Of a DNA stretch of 23,034 bases, positions 6,409 through 14,133 are shown piece by piece. The stretch covers positions 1-23,034 of the forward strand of contig JAIPHI010000014.1 in the NCBI GenBank assembly GCA_021735285.1, in the 5' to 3' direction. Source of the stretch: Fidelibacterota bacterium (GTDB lineage: Bacteria; Fidelibacterota; UBA2242; JAFGTP01). The position numbers were made by a program, and so were the translations under genes. The notes below the pieces were generated by a model, which was not told where the DNA came from, ran no database searches, and saw only the letters and a list, made by a program, of their open reading frames with translations. Every line of letters starts with the position of its first letter. Position 1 is the stretch's first letter.

Positions 6409-7440
6409 TCAATCCTTTTCAACTTTCATATGTCTTTGCAACTTCGCAAAATCGACTGCACCAAAGACTCCGTAGCCACCCTCGATTCCATATGAGCTGG
6501 CCGAGATGGTTTCTCCTAACATAAATGATACAAAGTCATATATTCGGTCTGTACAAAAATAGTTATAATAATTTTCATCCATACTGCGAATTATCAGTTT
6601 CATTTGAGTGGCTTCTTGTTTTTCGATAGCACTTAGGTCTTCCCAGACTTGATGGTAATAGCTTCGTATTTCCGGAATAAATTTGTAGAGGCTATCTCCT
6701 GTAATGATATCATCCTCTATATTATTTGAAAATCCACCTGGATCAATAAATATATCGCCTTTATAATTTTGTAGAGGGTGCCATTTTAAAGTATAGGTTC
6801 TGAAGTAAGTCAGTGTGTCCTCAAAAGTACCTCTATTTGTAATTTTAATATCAGGTGGGGTTACCACGGTTCCAGTAGCTTTGCCAAATTTTTCTGTTTT
6901 TACATTAAGATAATACCGGTTCTGGGGTTTTGGTTGGAATTTGCCGGTAGTATCGGTGAAAACAATTACTTCATCTCCTGGCAATTCATAATTTTCTCGA
7001 AAGAGTGTATCTACCTGGTGTTTCCAGATATAATATTGATTTTTTATTACAGTGGGTTTGAGTGTAAAATCCTGGCTTCCGTTTGAAATGGTCACTTCGG
7101 CATTGGGAATTAAAAAATTTGAATAAACGATATTAACAATGTGAGTATCAACTGTGAAATTGCTACTATCAGTTATTACAGTATCAGCCTCAGGATAATA
7201 TTCACGATGGTACTGAGTATCAATCACTGTGTGTTGTCTATCGACTAAGTTTTCTTTTTCCTGTAGATTGAGAGTATGGGAAACATAGACAAAAGAAGGC
7301 AGGTCTTTATTCAGAGAAAGAACACCGATTATATTGAGTTGCGGCTGGTTGTTAGTCTCGAGCGGTTCCCAGCCCCAATTACCACAATTGATTAGTAAAA
7401 AAATTAAGATCATAAAAGCTATTATTTGCTTTTTCCTCAT
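6409..7440 (-). CDS. DUF4249 family outer-membrane lipoprotein
   Basis: A 343-residue lipoprotein, partner of the TonB-dependent receptor encoded just upstream. The N-terminus (MRKKQ, hydrophobic stretch, LINC) is a lipoprotein signal with the lipidated Cys at position 19. The body is beta-rich and ends with the DUF4249 signature GIEGGYGVFGAVDF. In Bacteroidota-like genomes this family often sits beside TonB-dependent receptors and is thought to act at the cell surface with them; substrate unknown. The frame stays open to an ATG at 7479 inside the receptor gene. I chose the ATG at 7440 because AAGGTGG precedes it (overlapping the receptor stop) and because it gives a proper lipoprotein signal. 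The two genes are then 16 bp apart, one operon. Confidence 0.85.
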   Translation of the reverse strand: MRKKQIIAFMILIFLLINCGNWGWEPLETNNQPQLNIIGVLSLNKDLPSFVYVSHTLNLQEKENLVDRQHTVIDTQYHREYYPEADTVITDSSNFTVDTHIVNIVYSNFLIPNAEVTISNGSQDFTLKPTVIKNQYYIWKHQVDTLFRENYELPGDEVIVFTDTTGKFQPKPQNRYYLNVKTEKFGKATGTVVTPPDIKITNRGTFEDTLTYFRTYTLKWHPLQNYKGDIFIDPGGFSNNIEDDIITGDSLYKFIPEIRSYYHQVWEDLSAIEKQEATQMKLIIRSMDENYYNYFCTDRIYDFVSFMLGETISASSYGIEGGYGVFGAVDFAKLQRHMKVEKD

Positions 7441-7456
7441 AGCGATTTTATCCACC

Positions 7457-9892
7457 TTAAAATTCCAATTTGATTCCAAAGGTTGGTGTTATAGGGAACA
7501 TAGGAATACCAAATCTTTTAACCCCTCTCCGACCTTCATTATGAAAATCGTCATAGATATATTGTAAAATGTTTAAATGATTGGTCACATTTATAATCTG
7601 AAAATACCATTCACGATAGCCCCATTGTTTTTCTTTTCGATTTCTTAGGCTTAAGTCTAGGCGGAAATAATTGGGATAACGAGCACTATTTTTTTTACCG
7701 GTAATATAGTTTGAACCATAGGTCCAGTTTCTCCTTTCTTGAATAATTTCAATTTTTCCCAGCACTGGTGTATAAGGGTTGCCACTTGCATATGATAAAG
7801 TGGTACCGAAACTGAAGCTTTCAGATAGAATATAATTGGCAACTAAATTCAGGGTATGAGTTCTATCATATTTGGGATAATACCAGTCAGTTTCTTCAGT
7901 TTTCCATTTAGTTTGAGCATAGGTGTAGCCTAGCCAACCCTGAAATTTACCTCTGGATTTTTTTAAAAGAAATTCCAAGCCATAGGCGTAGGCCTCAGTA
8001 TTGTAAAAATCATTAATAGATTCTATTCTTATAAAACTAAAATCATCGCCTTCCTCGCTTATGATTTCTCCTGGTTTTAAAGTCAGTAGATGATCGAAGT
8101 CTTTATAATAGCCTTCCATCCTGAAAAGCAGATTATTGTTAGTTAAATATTCTACTCCCAAAATATTGTGATATGAGCTGGCCGGCTTATAATCTTTTTG
8201 AATTGGCAGCCATATATCAATAAATCGCATGTTTTCATCGGGCGGATTAGCTGTTGTTAGATATTGCACATATTTTCCGAAAGAGAGTTTAAAAGCCATT
8301 CTATCGGTAGCTAGATATTTAAAATTAAGGCGGGGCTCTATATTTATACCCTTATGGAGGCTGTGCCTGGTAAATCTTAAGCCCGGTTGCGCCAGAAACA
8401 AGGGCGAAATTTGCCATTTGTCCTGGATGTAAAAATCCGATCTGGTTGGTGCATGCTTTATCCATAACAATGTATCACTTTCAAGCATGAAATTTTCATC
8501 GTTTCTTTGGCTTTTTTTAAAAGTTAGCCCCAGATTGAAAGCTAGCCATTTATGCTCAAGACCTGTTTTGATTGTATGCTTATTTAAAATCCAGGTGATA
8601 TTAGTTTTAAGCGTATTGTCTTTGATAATATCAAAAACATCACCATAATTTTCATTTTGATTATAAAGTGTATCATTTTTAGCATATTCCCATTTTTTTA
8701 TTTTATTGTTGTAATCAATAGCAAATCGAAATCGGCTTTGAGCCCAAAAACTATTGATAATCAGATTAGGATTGGCTATCCAGCGCCAGGCAAGAGAATT
8801 CATTTTATTTCCCCAGCGCCAGTCAAAAAGATAGGAAATATCTGAACGACTTTCATCATCCTGCTCGTTACTCTCATTTTCTAAAGAGAGAATATCGTCA
8901 CCATAGAAAGCACTAAAAGTCAATCTATGATTACCACCGATATCCATATTTATTTTACCTTCCATATCATAAAAATAATAAGGAAAGCCAATATATTCAG
9001 ACTCATCATAGGAATCAGGATGTTTGTTTTTCTGATTTTGTTTTACGAAATAAAGGACACTATTAGCAAGGGCATCAAAATAGGTTCTCCTGCCGGCTAG
9101 CATCCATGAACCTTTGATTTTTTTATTTTTTGGCAAAGGTCCTTCAAGGAATAATTTACTTGACAATAAAGAGATATTAGCTGTTCCGGCCACCTCTTCC
9201 GTATTACCTTCTTTATTGATAATATTTAAGATGGAGCCTATACGGCCTCCATATTCGGCTGGAAAACCGCCCGCTGAAAATTTTGTCTCTTTGATAGCGT
9301 CTGTATTAAATGTGGAAAATACTCCTCCCAGGTGATAGGGGTTGTAAACCGGAATCCCATCGAACATTATCAAGTTTTGATCCGGAGTACCGCCCCGCAC
9401 ATAAAGAGCGCTTGAAAAATCATTCAAAGATTGTACTCCTGGTAACATTTTCAAAGTGCGAAAAACATCGGGCTCAATAAAACCGGGAGATAAATTAATA
9501 TCCCTCATTTTGATTCCAATCGTACTAATATTCATGTCCTCTTTGAATCTTTCCTGAGCAGCAGTTACTGTTATTTGCTCTCCTTTTATATCCTGACTTG
9601 TAAGATGGAAGTCCTGGCGAAATTGAGTGTTCTCTTCAAGATCAATCTCTAATTCAGCTTTTTTATATCCTATCATTGACACAACAAGAGTATAATTCCC
9701 TTGGGGAACGTCTAGCAATAAATAATATCCGTTTATATTTGAGACAGCACCGATTGACGTACCTATTAAAAATACATTAGCATAGGAAATAGGTTCACCT
9801 GTGGCTTCCTCTCTGATAAAACCACTAATTGAGGCACAAAAAATTTGTCGTCCTATGACAAATACTGTAAATAGAATAAAGAGGGGCTTCAT
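7457..9892 (-). CDS. TonB-dependent receptor with carboxypeptidase-like N-terminal domain
   Basis: An 811-residue outer-membrane transporter energised by TonB-ExbBD. In order: signal peptide (KPLFILFTVFVIG, cut near FCA), carboxypeptidase D regulatory-like domain (about 20-105; ISGFIREEATGEPISYANV and YTLVVSMIGYK), plug domain (about 130-230; LYVRGGTPDQNLIMFDGIPVYNP, then GGFPAEYGGRIGSILNI), and a 22-strand-type barrel to the end. The C-terminus ITPTFGIKLEF is typical of outer-membrane barrels. The frame is open to a TTG at 9910 with AAGGT upstream. I prefer the ATG at 9892, which gives a normal signal peptide. It is first gene of an operon with the DUF4249 lipoprotein. The ligand (metal chelate, glycan or peptide) cannot be read from the sequence. 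Confidence 0.93.
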   Translation of the reverse strand: MKPLFILFTVFVIGRQIFCASISGFIREEATGEPISYANVFLIGTSIGAVSNINGYYLLLDVPQGNYTLVVSMIGYKKAELEIDLEENTQFRQDFHLTSQDIKGEQITVTAAQERFKEDMNISTIGIKMRDINLSPGFIEPDVFRTLKMLPGVQSLNDFSSALYVRGGTPDQNLIMFDGIPVYNPYHLGGVFSTFNTDAIKETKFSAGGFPAEYGGRIGSILNIINKEGNTEEVAGTANISLLSSKLFLEGPLPKNKKIKGSWMLAGRRTYFDALANSVLYFVKQNQKNKHPDSYDESEYIGFPYYFYDMEGKINMDIGGNHRLTFSAFYGDDILSLENESNEQDDESRSDISYLFDWRWGNKMNSLAWRWIANPNLIINSFWAQSRFRFAIDYNNKIKKWEYAKNDTLYNQNENYGDVFDIIKDNTLKTNITWILNKHTIKTGLEHKWLAFNLGLTFKKSQRNDENFMLESDTLLWIKHAPTRSDFYIQDKWQISPLFLAQPGLRFTRHSLHKGINIEPRLNFKYLATDRMAFKLSFGKYVQYLTTANPPDENMRFIDIWLPIQKDYKPASSYHNILGVEYLTNNNLLFRMEGYYKDFDHLLTLKPGEIISEEGDDFSFIRIESINDFYNTEAYAYGLEFLLKKSRGKFQGWLGYTYAQTKWKTEETDWYYPKYDRTHTLNLVANYILSESFSFGTTLSYASGNPYTPVLGKIEIIQERRNWTYGSNYITGKKNSARYPNYFRLDLSLRNRKEKQWGYREWYFQIINVTNHLNILQYIYDDFHNEGRRGVKRFGIPMFPITPTFGIKLEF

Positions 9893-10051
9893 ATACCCTG
9901 AGTTCTTCAATTATTACCTTTTGAATTGTGCTGTTAATAAATATTTACTTAAAACAATAAAATATAATTACAAAATATATAACTATAGAGTAGAAGATAT
10001 GTTCCCGGCAATGATATTTTAATTAGATAGGATTGGGGCGAATAAACATAG

Positions 10052-10079
10052 AAAGGGACAATTTTCACATTGCCCCTTT
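10052..10079 (-). terminator. Terminator-like hairpin after the serine operon
   Basis: On the minus strand, AAAGGGGCAAT pairs with ATTGTCCCTTT (11 pairs with one G-U) around a six-base loop, about 30 bases after the DUF1015 stop. Only a broken T-rich stretch (CTATGTTTATT) follows. The G-U pair becomes an A-C mismatch on the plus strand, so it is oriented for the minus-strand operon. Confidence 0.6.
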
Positions 10080-10109
10080 GAATGAAACTAGATTTGATTA
10101 TGGATAATA

Positions 10110-11357
10110 TTATTCCAGATCATGGAGGATCAATCCACTGCGTAATTTAGGCTCAAACCAGGTTGATTTGGGCGGCATCAACTTTTCTGCATCTGCAATA
10201 CTCATTAACTCTTCTACAGATGTCGGGTAGAGAGCAAAAGCAACTTTCATTTCTCCTGAATCAACCCGTTTCTCAAGTTCTTTTAATCCCCGGATTCCTC
10301 CCACAAAATCAATTCTTGTATCTTTTCTAGGATTCCCTATATCAAGAACCGGTGTTAGCAGGTTGTTTTGCAAGATTGATACATCCAGCCCTTCTACAGG
10401 ATCAGATTCATTATATGTATCATCTTTGGCAGTCAGTTGATACCATTGTCCTTTCAGATACATGCCAAAAGTATGTTTTTTATCTGGCTTGGCCTCTTTA
10501 CTGTTTTTGACCGCTTCTATAGTGAAATTTTCTTTGACCTTTTCAAAAAACTTATCTTGTGATAAACTATTTAGGTCTTTAACAACACGGTTGTAATCCA
10601 GAATTTGAAGTTGATTATGAGGGAATAAAACTGCCAGAAACCAGTTGTATTCTTCATCACCAGTGTGATCAGGATTCTCTTCTTTTCGCATTTGTCCCAC
10701 CATAGCAGCTGATTTGGAACGGTGATGCCCATCGGCAACATATGTATGGGGAATCTGTTCGAAATTCTTTATCAAAGAATTTATATTTTCTGTATCCTTG
10801 ATTATCCAAAGGGTGTGCTGCACTCCATCTTCTGCAGTAAAATCATAAACTGGCTCTTTGCGGGCAGCCTCTTTAATAATTTTGTCTATTTTTGGCTGAG
10901 AACGATAGGTCAAAAAAACGGGACCTGTGTTGGCATTTGTAGTTTTTACATGATTAATCCGATCCTTCTCTTTTTTCTCACGCGTAAGTTCATGAATCTT
11001 TATCTTTCCATCCAGATAATCCTGAACACTAGCATCAACCACTAAACCATATTGTTCGTGGCCATCCATAATTTGGCGATAGAGATAGAGAGTTTCACTA
11101 TCTTCCTGAATTAGCCAGCCCTTCTTTTTCATTTTTTCAAGATTTTCGGCCGCCTTTTGATAAACCTGTTCATCATAAGGATCAATATCCTCAGGTAAGT
11201 CAATTTCCGATTTGATTACATGCAAAAAGGAATAGGGATTTCCTTGGGCCTCTTGCCTGGCCTCTTTTGAATTTAAAACATCATAGGGTTTTGATGCTAT
11301 TTCCTGGCATAATTCTTCTTTGGGTCGAAATGCTTTAAGACCTTTGATTTTAACCAT
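10110..11357 (-). CDS. DUF1015 family protein in a serine biosynthesis operon
   Basis: A 415-residue cytoplasmic protein of the DUF1015 family. Family features are the opening KAFRP followed by SKPYDVL, the segment IHELTREKKEKDR, NTGPVFLTY, and the signature YVADGHHR (D209-R213). A conserved ending carries LMPPKSTWFEPKLRSGL. It lies 24 bp after serA with AGGTGA before the ATG, so it is cotranscribed with the serine genes, an association I know from other genomes. The DGHHR motif resembles the nucleotide-binding motif of the ParB/sulfiredoxin fold, which includes the free serine kinase SerK of Thermococcus. A phosphoserine-related step is therefore a reasonable guess, especially as no serB is in the window. 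That function is inference; only the family is firm. Confidence 0.92.
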   Translation of the reverse strand: MVKIKGLKAFRPKEELCQEIASKPYDVLNSKEARQEAQGNPYSFLHVIKSEIDLPEDIDPYDEQVYQKAAENLEKMKKKGWLIQEDSETLYLYRQIMDGHEQYGLVVDASVQDYLDGKIKIHELTREKKEKDRINHVKTTNANTGPVFLTYRSQPKIDKIIKEAARKEPVYDFTAEDGVQHTLWIIKDTENINSLIKNFEQIPHTYVADGHHRSKSAAMVGQMRKEENPDHTGDEEYNWFLAVLFPHNQLQILDYNRVVKDLNSLSQDKFFEKVKENFTIEAVKNSKEAKPDKKHTFGMYLKGQWYQLTAKDDTYNESDPVEGLDVSILQNNLLTPVLDIGNPRKDTRIDFVGGIRGLKELEKRVDSGEMKVAFALYPTSVEELMSIADAEKLMPPKSTWFEPKLRSGLILHDLE

Positions 11358-11381
11358 TGTTTCACCTGTGTTTATATTCTC

Positions 11382-12275
11382 TCAATTTTCCAGAGCTTCA
11401 ATTAAATTTTCAGCGATCATGATCCCGACGCGATCCTGAGCATCCTGTGTAGCAGCACCGATATGAGGTGTTACTGACGTTTTTTCATGTTTAATTAAGT
11501 CCATATTTTCTGGCGGTTCTTTAACAAAAACATCCAGACCAGCACCTGCTATAGCATCATTATTAAGGGCTTCCAATAATGCCTTCTCATCAACCAACAT
11601 ACCCCGAGCACCATTAATTAAATAAGCATCATTTTTCATCTTTTTTAATTCTTTTTCTCCAATAAAGGTCTCATCCAGTGCAGGTAGATGGAGAACAACA
11701 AAATCGGCTTCTTGTAAGACTTCTTCTTTGTTTTTGAATGTTACATCCAGGTCTGTATCAATCTCTGCTATATCATAAGCAATTACTTGCATACCCAGCC
11801 CTAGAGTCAACTTAGCTGTTATCCTTCCGATTCTTCCAAAACCCATAATTCCCACAGTTTTTCCCACTAATTCGATGCCTTTGAACTTCTTTTTGTTCCA
11901 CTCACCTTTCTGCATTGTTATTTTTGACTGTGGAATATAACGGGCAAGAGCAAACATATGGGCAATGGCTAATTCAGCAGCTGAAGATGAATTAGCTCCA
12001 GGTGCGTTGATGACTTTGATTCCTAGTGATTCAGCATATTTATGGTCAATATTGTCAATTCCAGTTCCTGCCCTAGCAATTACCTTCAAACCTGACGCTG
12101 CATCGATAACTTCTTTGGTAACTTTTGTTGCCGAGCGCACAATTATAGCATTATATTCAGGTATTTTATCTACTAGTTCATCTTTTTTATAGTGATGCCG
12201 GGTCAGATCATAACCTTTTTCTTGCAATAAATTGGCCCCTTTATCACTTATCGGGTCATTAATTAAAACTTTCAT
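11382..12275 (-). CDS. serA: D-3-phosphoglycerate dehydrogenase, short form without ACT domain
   Basis: Oxidises 3-phosphoglycerate to 3-phosphohydroxypyruvate with NAD+, the committed step of serine synthesis in the cytoplasm. The 297 residues cover only the substrate- and cofactor-binding domains. The Rossmann motif is GFGRIG (145-150), the substrate-binding region is RAGTGIDNID (about 68-77), and the catalytic set is R224 (NGARG), E253 (FVKEP) and H271 (TPHIG). The C-terminal ACT/intervening domains that give serine feedback in E. coli SerA are absent, so allosteric inhibition by serine is unlikely through that route. GGGAGGTG before the ATG is a strong ribosome binding site. It is the middle gene of the operon. 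Other 2-hydroxyacid dehydrogenases look similar; the neighbours make SerA the best call. Confidence 0.92.
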   Translation of the reverse strand: MKVLINDPISDKGANLLQEKGYDLTRHHYKKDELVDKIPEYNAIIVRSATKVTKEVIDAASGLKVIARAGTGIDNIDHKYAESLGIKVINAPGANSSSAAELAIAHMFALARYIPQSKITMQKGEWNKKKFKGIELVGKTVGIMGFGRIGRITAKLTLGLGMQVIAYDIAEIDTDLDVTFKNKEEVLQEADFVVLHLPALDETFIGEKELKKMKNDAYLINGARGMLVDEKALLEALNNDAIAGAGLDVFVKEPPENMDLIKHEKTSVTPHIGAATQDAQDRVGIMIAENLIEALEN

Positions 12276-12363
12276 TGCACCTCCCTTTTTACTATTTTAT
12301 ATATTTAAAATCAATATTTGTAAACAACCAATAATCTACACTGCCGGTATAAATTATTCATTT

Positions 12364-13446
12364 TTATAATTTTTCAATTTCTTGCGAAAGTGTATCTAAA
12401 TATTCTACCAGTTCTTTAACTGTTCTATCCGCCATATGAGCAATTCTAAATGTATCGGTTTTTAACTTTCCATAACCAGGAGCCATTACATAACCTCTGT
12501 CTGCCATTTGTTTTTTGAGATCAAGAACTGAGATGTTACGATTATTTTTAACAGCAGTTACAGTGGCTGAACGATAACCCTCTTTGGCGAAAAATTCAAA
12601 GCCATTCTCCATAACCCATTTATGGGTTAAGTCTCGTAATTCTTTGTGACGAGCAAAACGGTTCTCCAGTCCTTCTTCATTCAGGATGTAATCCAGTTGT
12701 TTATCTAAAGCAAACATGTGAGGCAGAGATGGTGTTGAAACGTATTGGTAGGGTTTTTTATCAATATATTTCTTTATCAATAAAATATCGAAATATCTGC
12801 CCCTGAATTCCACTTCTTCGGCATGTTTAAAAGCGCGCTCACTGACAGCGGCTATGGAAAAACCAGGAGGTAAACCTAATGCTTTTTGAGTGGAAGTCAG
12901 ATAAAAATCAATACCCCAATTATCAACTTCTGCTTTAATACCGGCGGCAGCAGATACAGCATCTACGAGCCAATAGACATCCGGATATTTTTGTTTTACT
13001 GCTGAAATTTTATTGAGAGGGTTGGTAACGCCTGTGGAAGTTTCATTATGCTGAATAGTAAAAGCATCATATTTACCACTTGATAGATGCTCATCAACAA
13101 GTTCCGGAGTGATAGGGTCACCCCAATCCACTTCAATTAGATCATAGGGGATATTATTCCGTTTTGCAATATCCGCCCATTTATTTCCAAAAGCACCTAC
13201 AGAAAAAACTGCAACTCGTTTTGTTGTTAACGACCTCATTCCTGCTTCCATGAGGCCCAATCCGGAGGATGTAGAAAGTAAGATTTGGTTCTGAGTGAAA
13301 AAGACTTTTTGTAACTTTTCTGAGATTCTTTTTTGTAATTCTGATGCATCTTGTGATCTATGGCCGATCATGGGAGTGTTCATAGCCTCCAGCACTTCAG
13401 GTCTTACATCAACCGGTCCCGGTATAAATAATTTTTTTTGCTCCAT
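12364..13446 (-). CDS. Class V aminotransferase, probable phosphoserine (or serine/alanine-glyoxylate) aminotransferase
   Basis: A 360-residue PLP enzyme of the alanine-glyoxylate/serine-pyruvate aminotransferase branch of class V. It opens with KLFIPGPVDVRPEVL, then IGHRS. The site motif is HNETSTG (133-139), the PLP-ring aspartate is in VDAVSAAAG (D162), and the Schiff-base lysine is K188 in STQKALGLPPG. Next to serA it most likely makes O-phosphoserine from phosphohydroxypyruvate with glutamate. This branch replaces classical SerC in several archaea and bacteria. Glyoxylate aminotransferase activity is the alternative. An upstream in-frame ATG at 13488 exists, but AGGAGG six to seven bases before 13446 and the family N-terminus fix the start there. 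First gene of the operon; 88 bp gap to serA. Confidence 0.88.
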   Translation of the reverse strand: MEQKKLFIPGPVDVRPEVLEAMNTPMIGHRSQDASELQKRISEKLQKVFFTQNQILLSTSSGLGLMEAGMRSLTTKRVAVFSVGAFGNKWADIAKRNNIPYDLIEVDWGDPITPELVDEHLSSGKYDAFTIQHNETSTGVTNPLNKISAVKQKYPDVYWLVDAVSAAAGIKAEVDNWGIDFYLTSTQKALGLPPGFSIAAVSERAFKHAEEVEFRGRYFDILLIKKYIDKKPYQYVSTPSLPHMFALDKQLDYILNEEGLENRFARHKELRDLTHKWVMENGFEFFAKEGYRSATVTAVKNNRNISVLDLKKQMADRGYVMAPGYGKLKTDTFRIAHMADRTVKELVEYLDTLSQEIEKL

Positions 13447-13489
13447 AATAGCCTCCTTTTTAACGATATTTTTTTCAGTATTATGCACT

Positions 13490-13519
13490 ATTCTAACATA
13501 TTTATTACGACAAAAACAA
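13490..13519 (-). promoter_or_regulatory. Possible promoter of the serine operon
   Basis: On the minus strand TTGTTT (13514-13519) and TAGAAT (13490-13495) are 18 bp apart. Transcription would start near 13483, giving a leader of about 37 bases before the ATG at 13446. This would also exclude the upstream in-frame ATG at 13488. The -35 match is weak. Confidence 0.3.
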
Positions 13520-14133
13520 TACCAAAGAATAAAAATTTAATATAAACAAGCAGTAAAATTAATGATTTTTGAAAATGTATGGTACTTACATCTATTCTCA
13601 TCTCTTAGATCCGTATACCTCTTCAGAGTATTCCCAAAATTGCAGAAGAATAGATTCTGATGCTAATTTCTAAGATTCTTATCATTATTAAATATTGAAA
13701 AAATTAATAATATAAAGGGATCAATATAATATCGTTTTTATCAATTTTTAGATATTTATTTTTTATATTAAAGAAACCTATAATGGGTTCCATAAGATAC
13801 CTTATGATTAATTTAAAATTAAATGTAATGTAAAATCTACTTTTTAATGCCGGGGTTATATTTTTCAGTATATTAAACAATTGTAGCTCATATCCGCTGT
13901 AGAATATTTTTTAACCGTTTCGCTCCAAAATTTTCAAGACGCATTAAATTATCAGGCCGGTAAATAAAATATAAGTGATAATTATAAAAAGTATTTATAC
14001 TTAAAGGTAGTTCAACAATATTGATATATAATGAAGTATTTTAACATTGATAATAATCATGAAATACTTTCCATGATCATAATGAATCTTATAGAGTCCT
14101 ATTATTTTGGAGATATTCCCAATTGTCAAACTT
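13520..14133. other. Non-coding AT-rich gap, no gene seen
   Basis: About 690 bp separate the aminotransferase start from the C25 protease stop. I find no reading frame with protein-like composition or a ribosome binding site, no tRNA-like fold and no transposon end. Only short inverted repeats occur: CATAAG/CTTATG (13791-13806), AAGTAT/ATACTT (13989-14002), and ATCATG/CATGAT (14056-14077). The last could weakly end the C25 transcript. It may be degraded former coding sequence, but nothing recognisable remains. Confidence 0.6.

Noticed and set aside
10722..11045. Open frame of 107 codons opposite the DUF1015 gene
   Set aside because: Antisense shadow of a conserved gene; no recognisable domain or start signal.
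12277..12363. Possible regulatory leader or attenuator between the aminotransferase and serA
   Set aside because: Only the strong serA ribosome binding site is visible; no paired stems or leader peptide could be supported.
13791..13806. CATAAG-ATAC-CTTATG hairpin as a regulatory element
   Set aside because: Short, isolated in non-coding DNA more than 300 bp from any start; expected by chance at this composition.
14056..14077. ATCATG/CATGAT hairpin as terminator of the C25 gene
   Set aside because: Six-pair stem with a ten-base loop and no T run; too weak to annotate separately.
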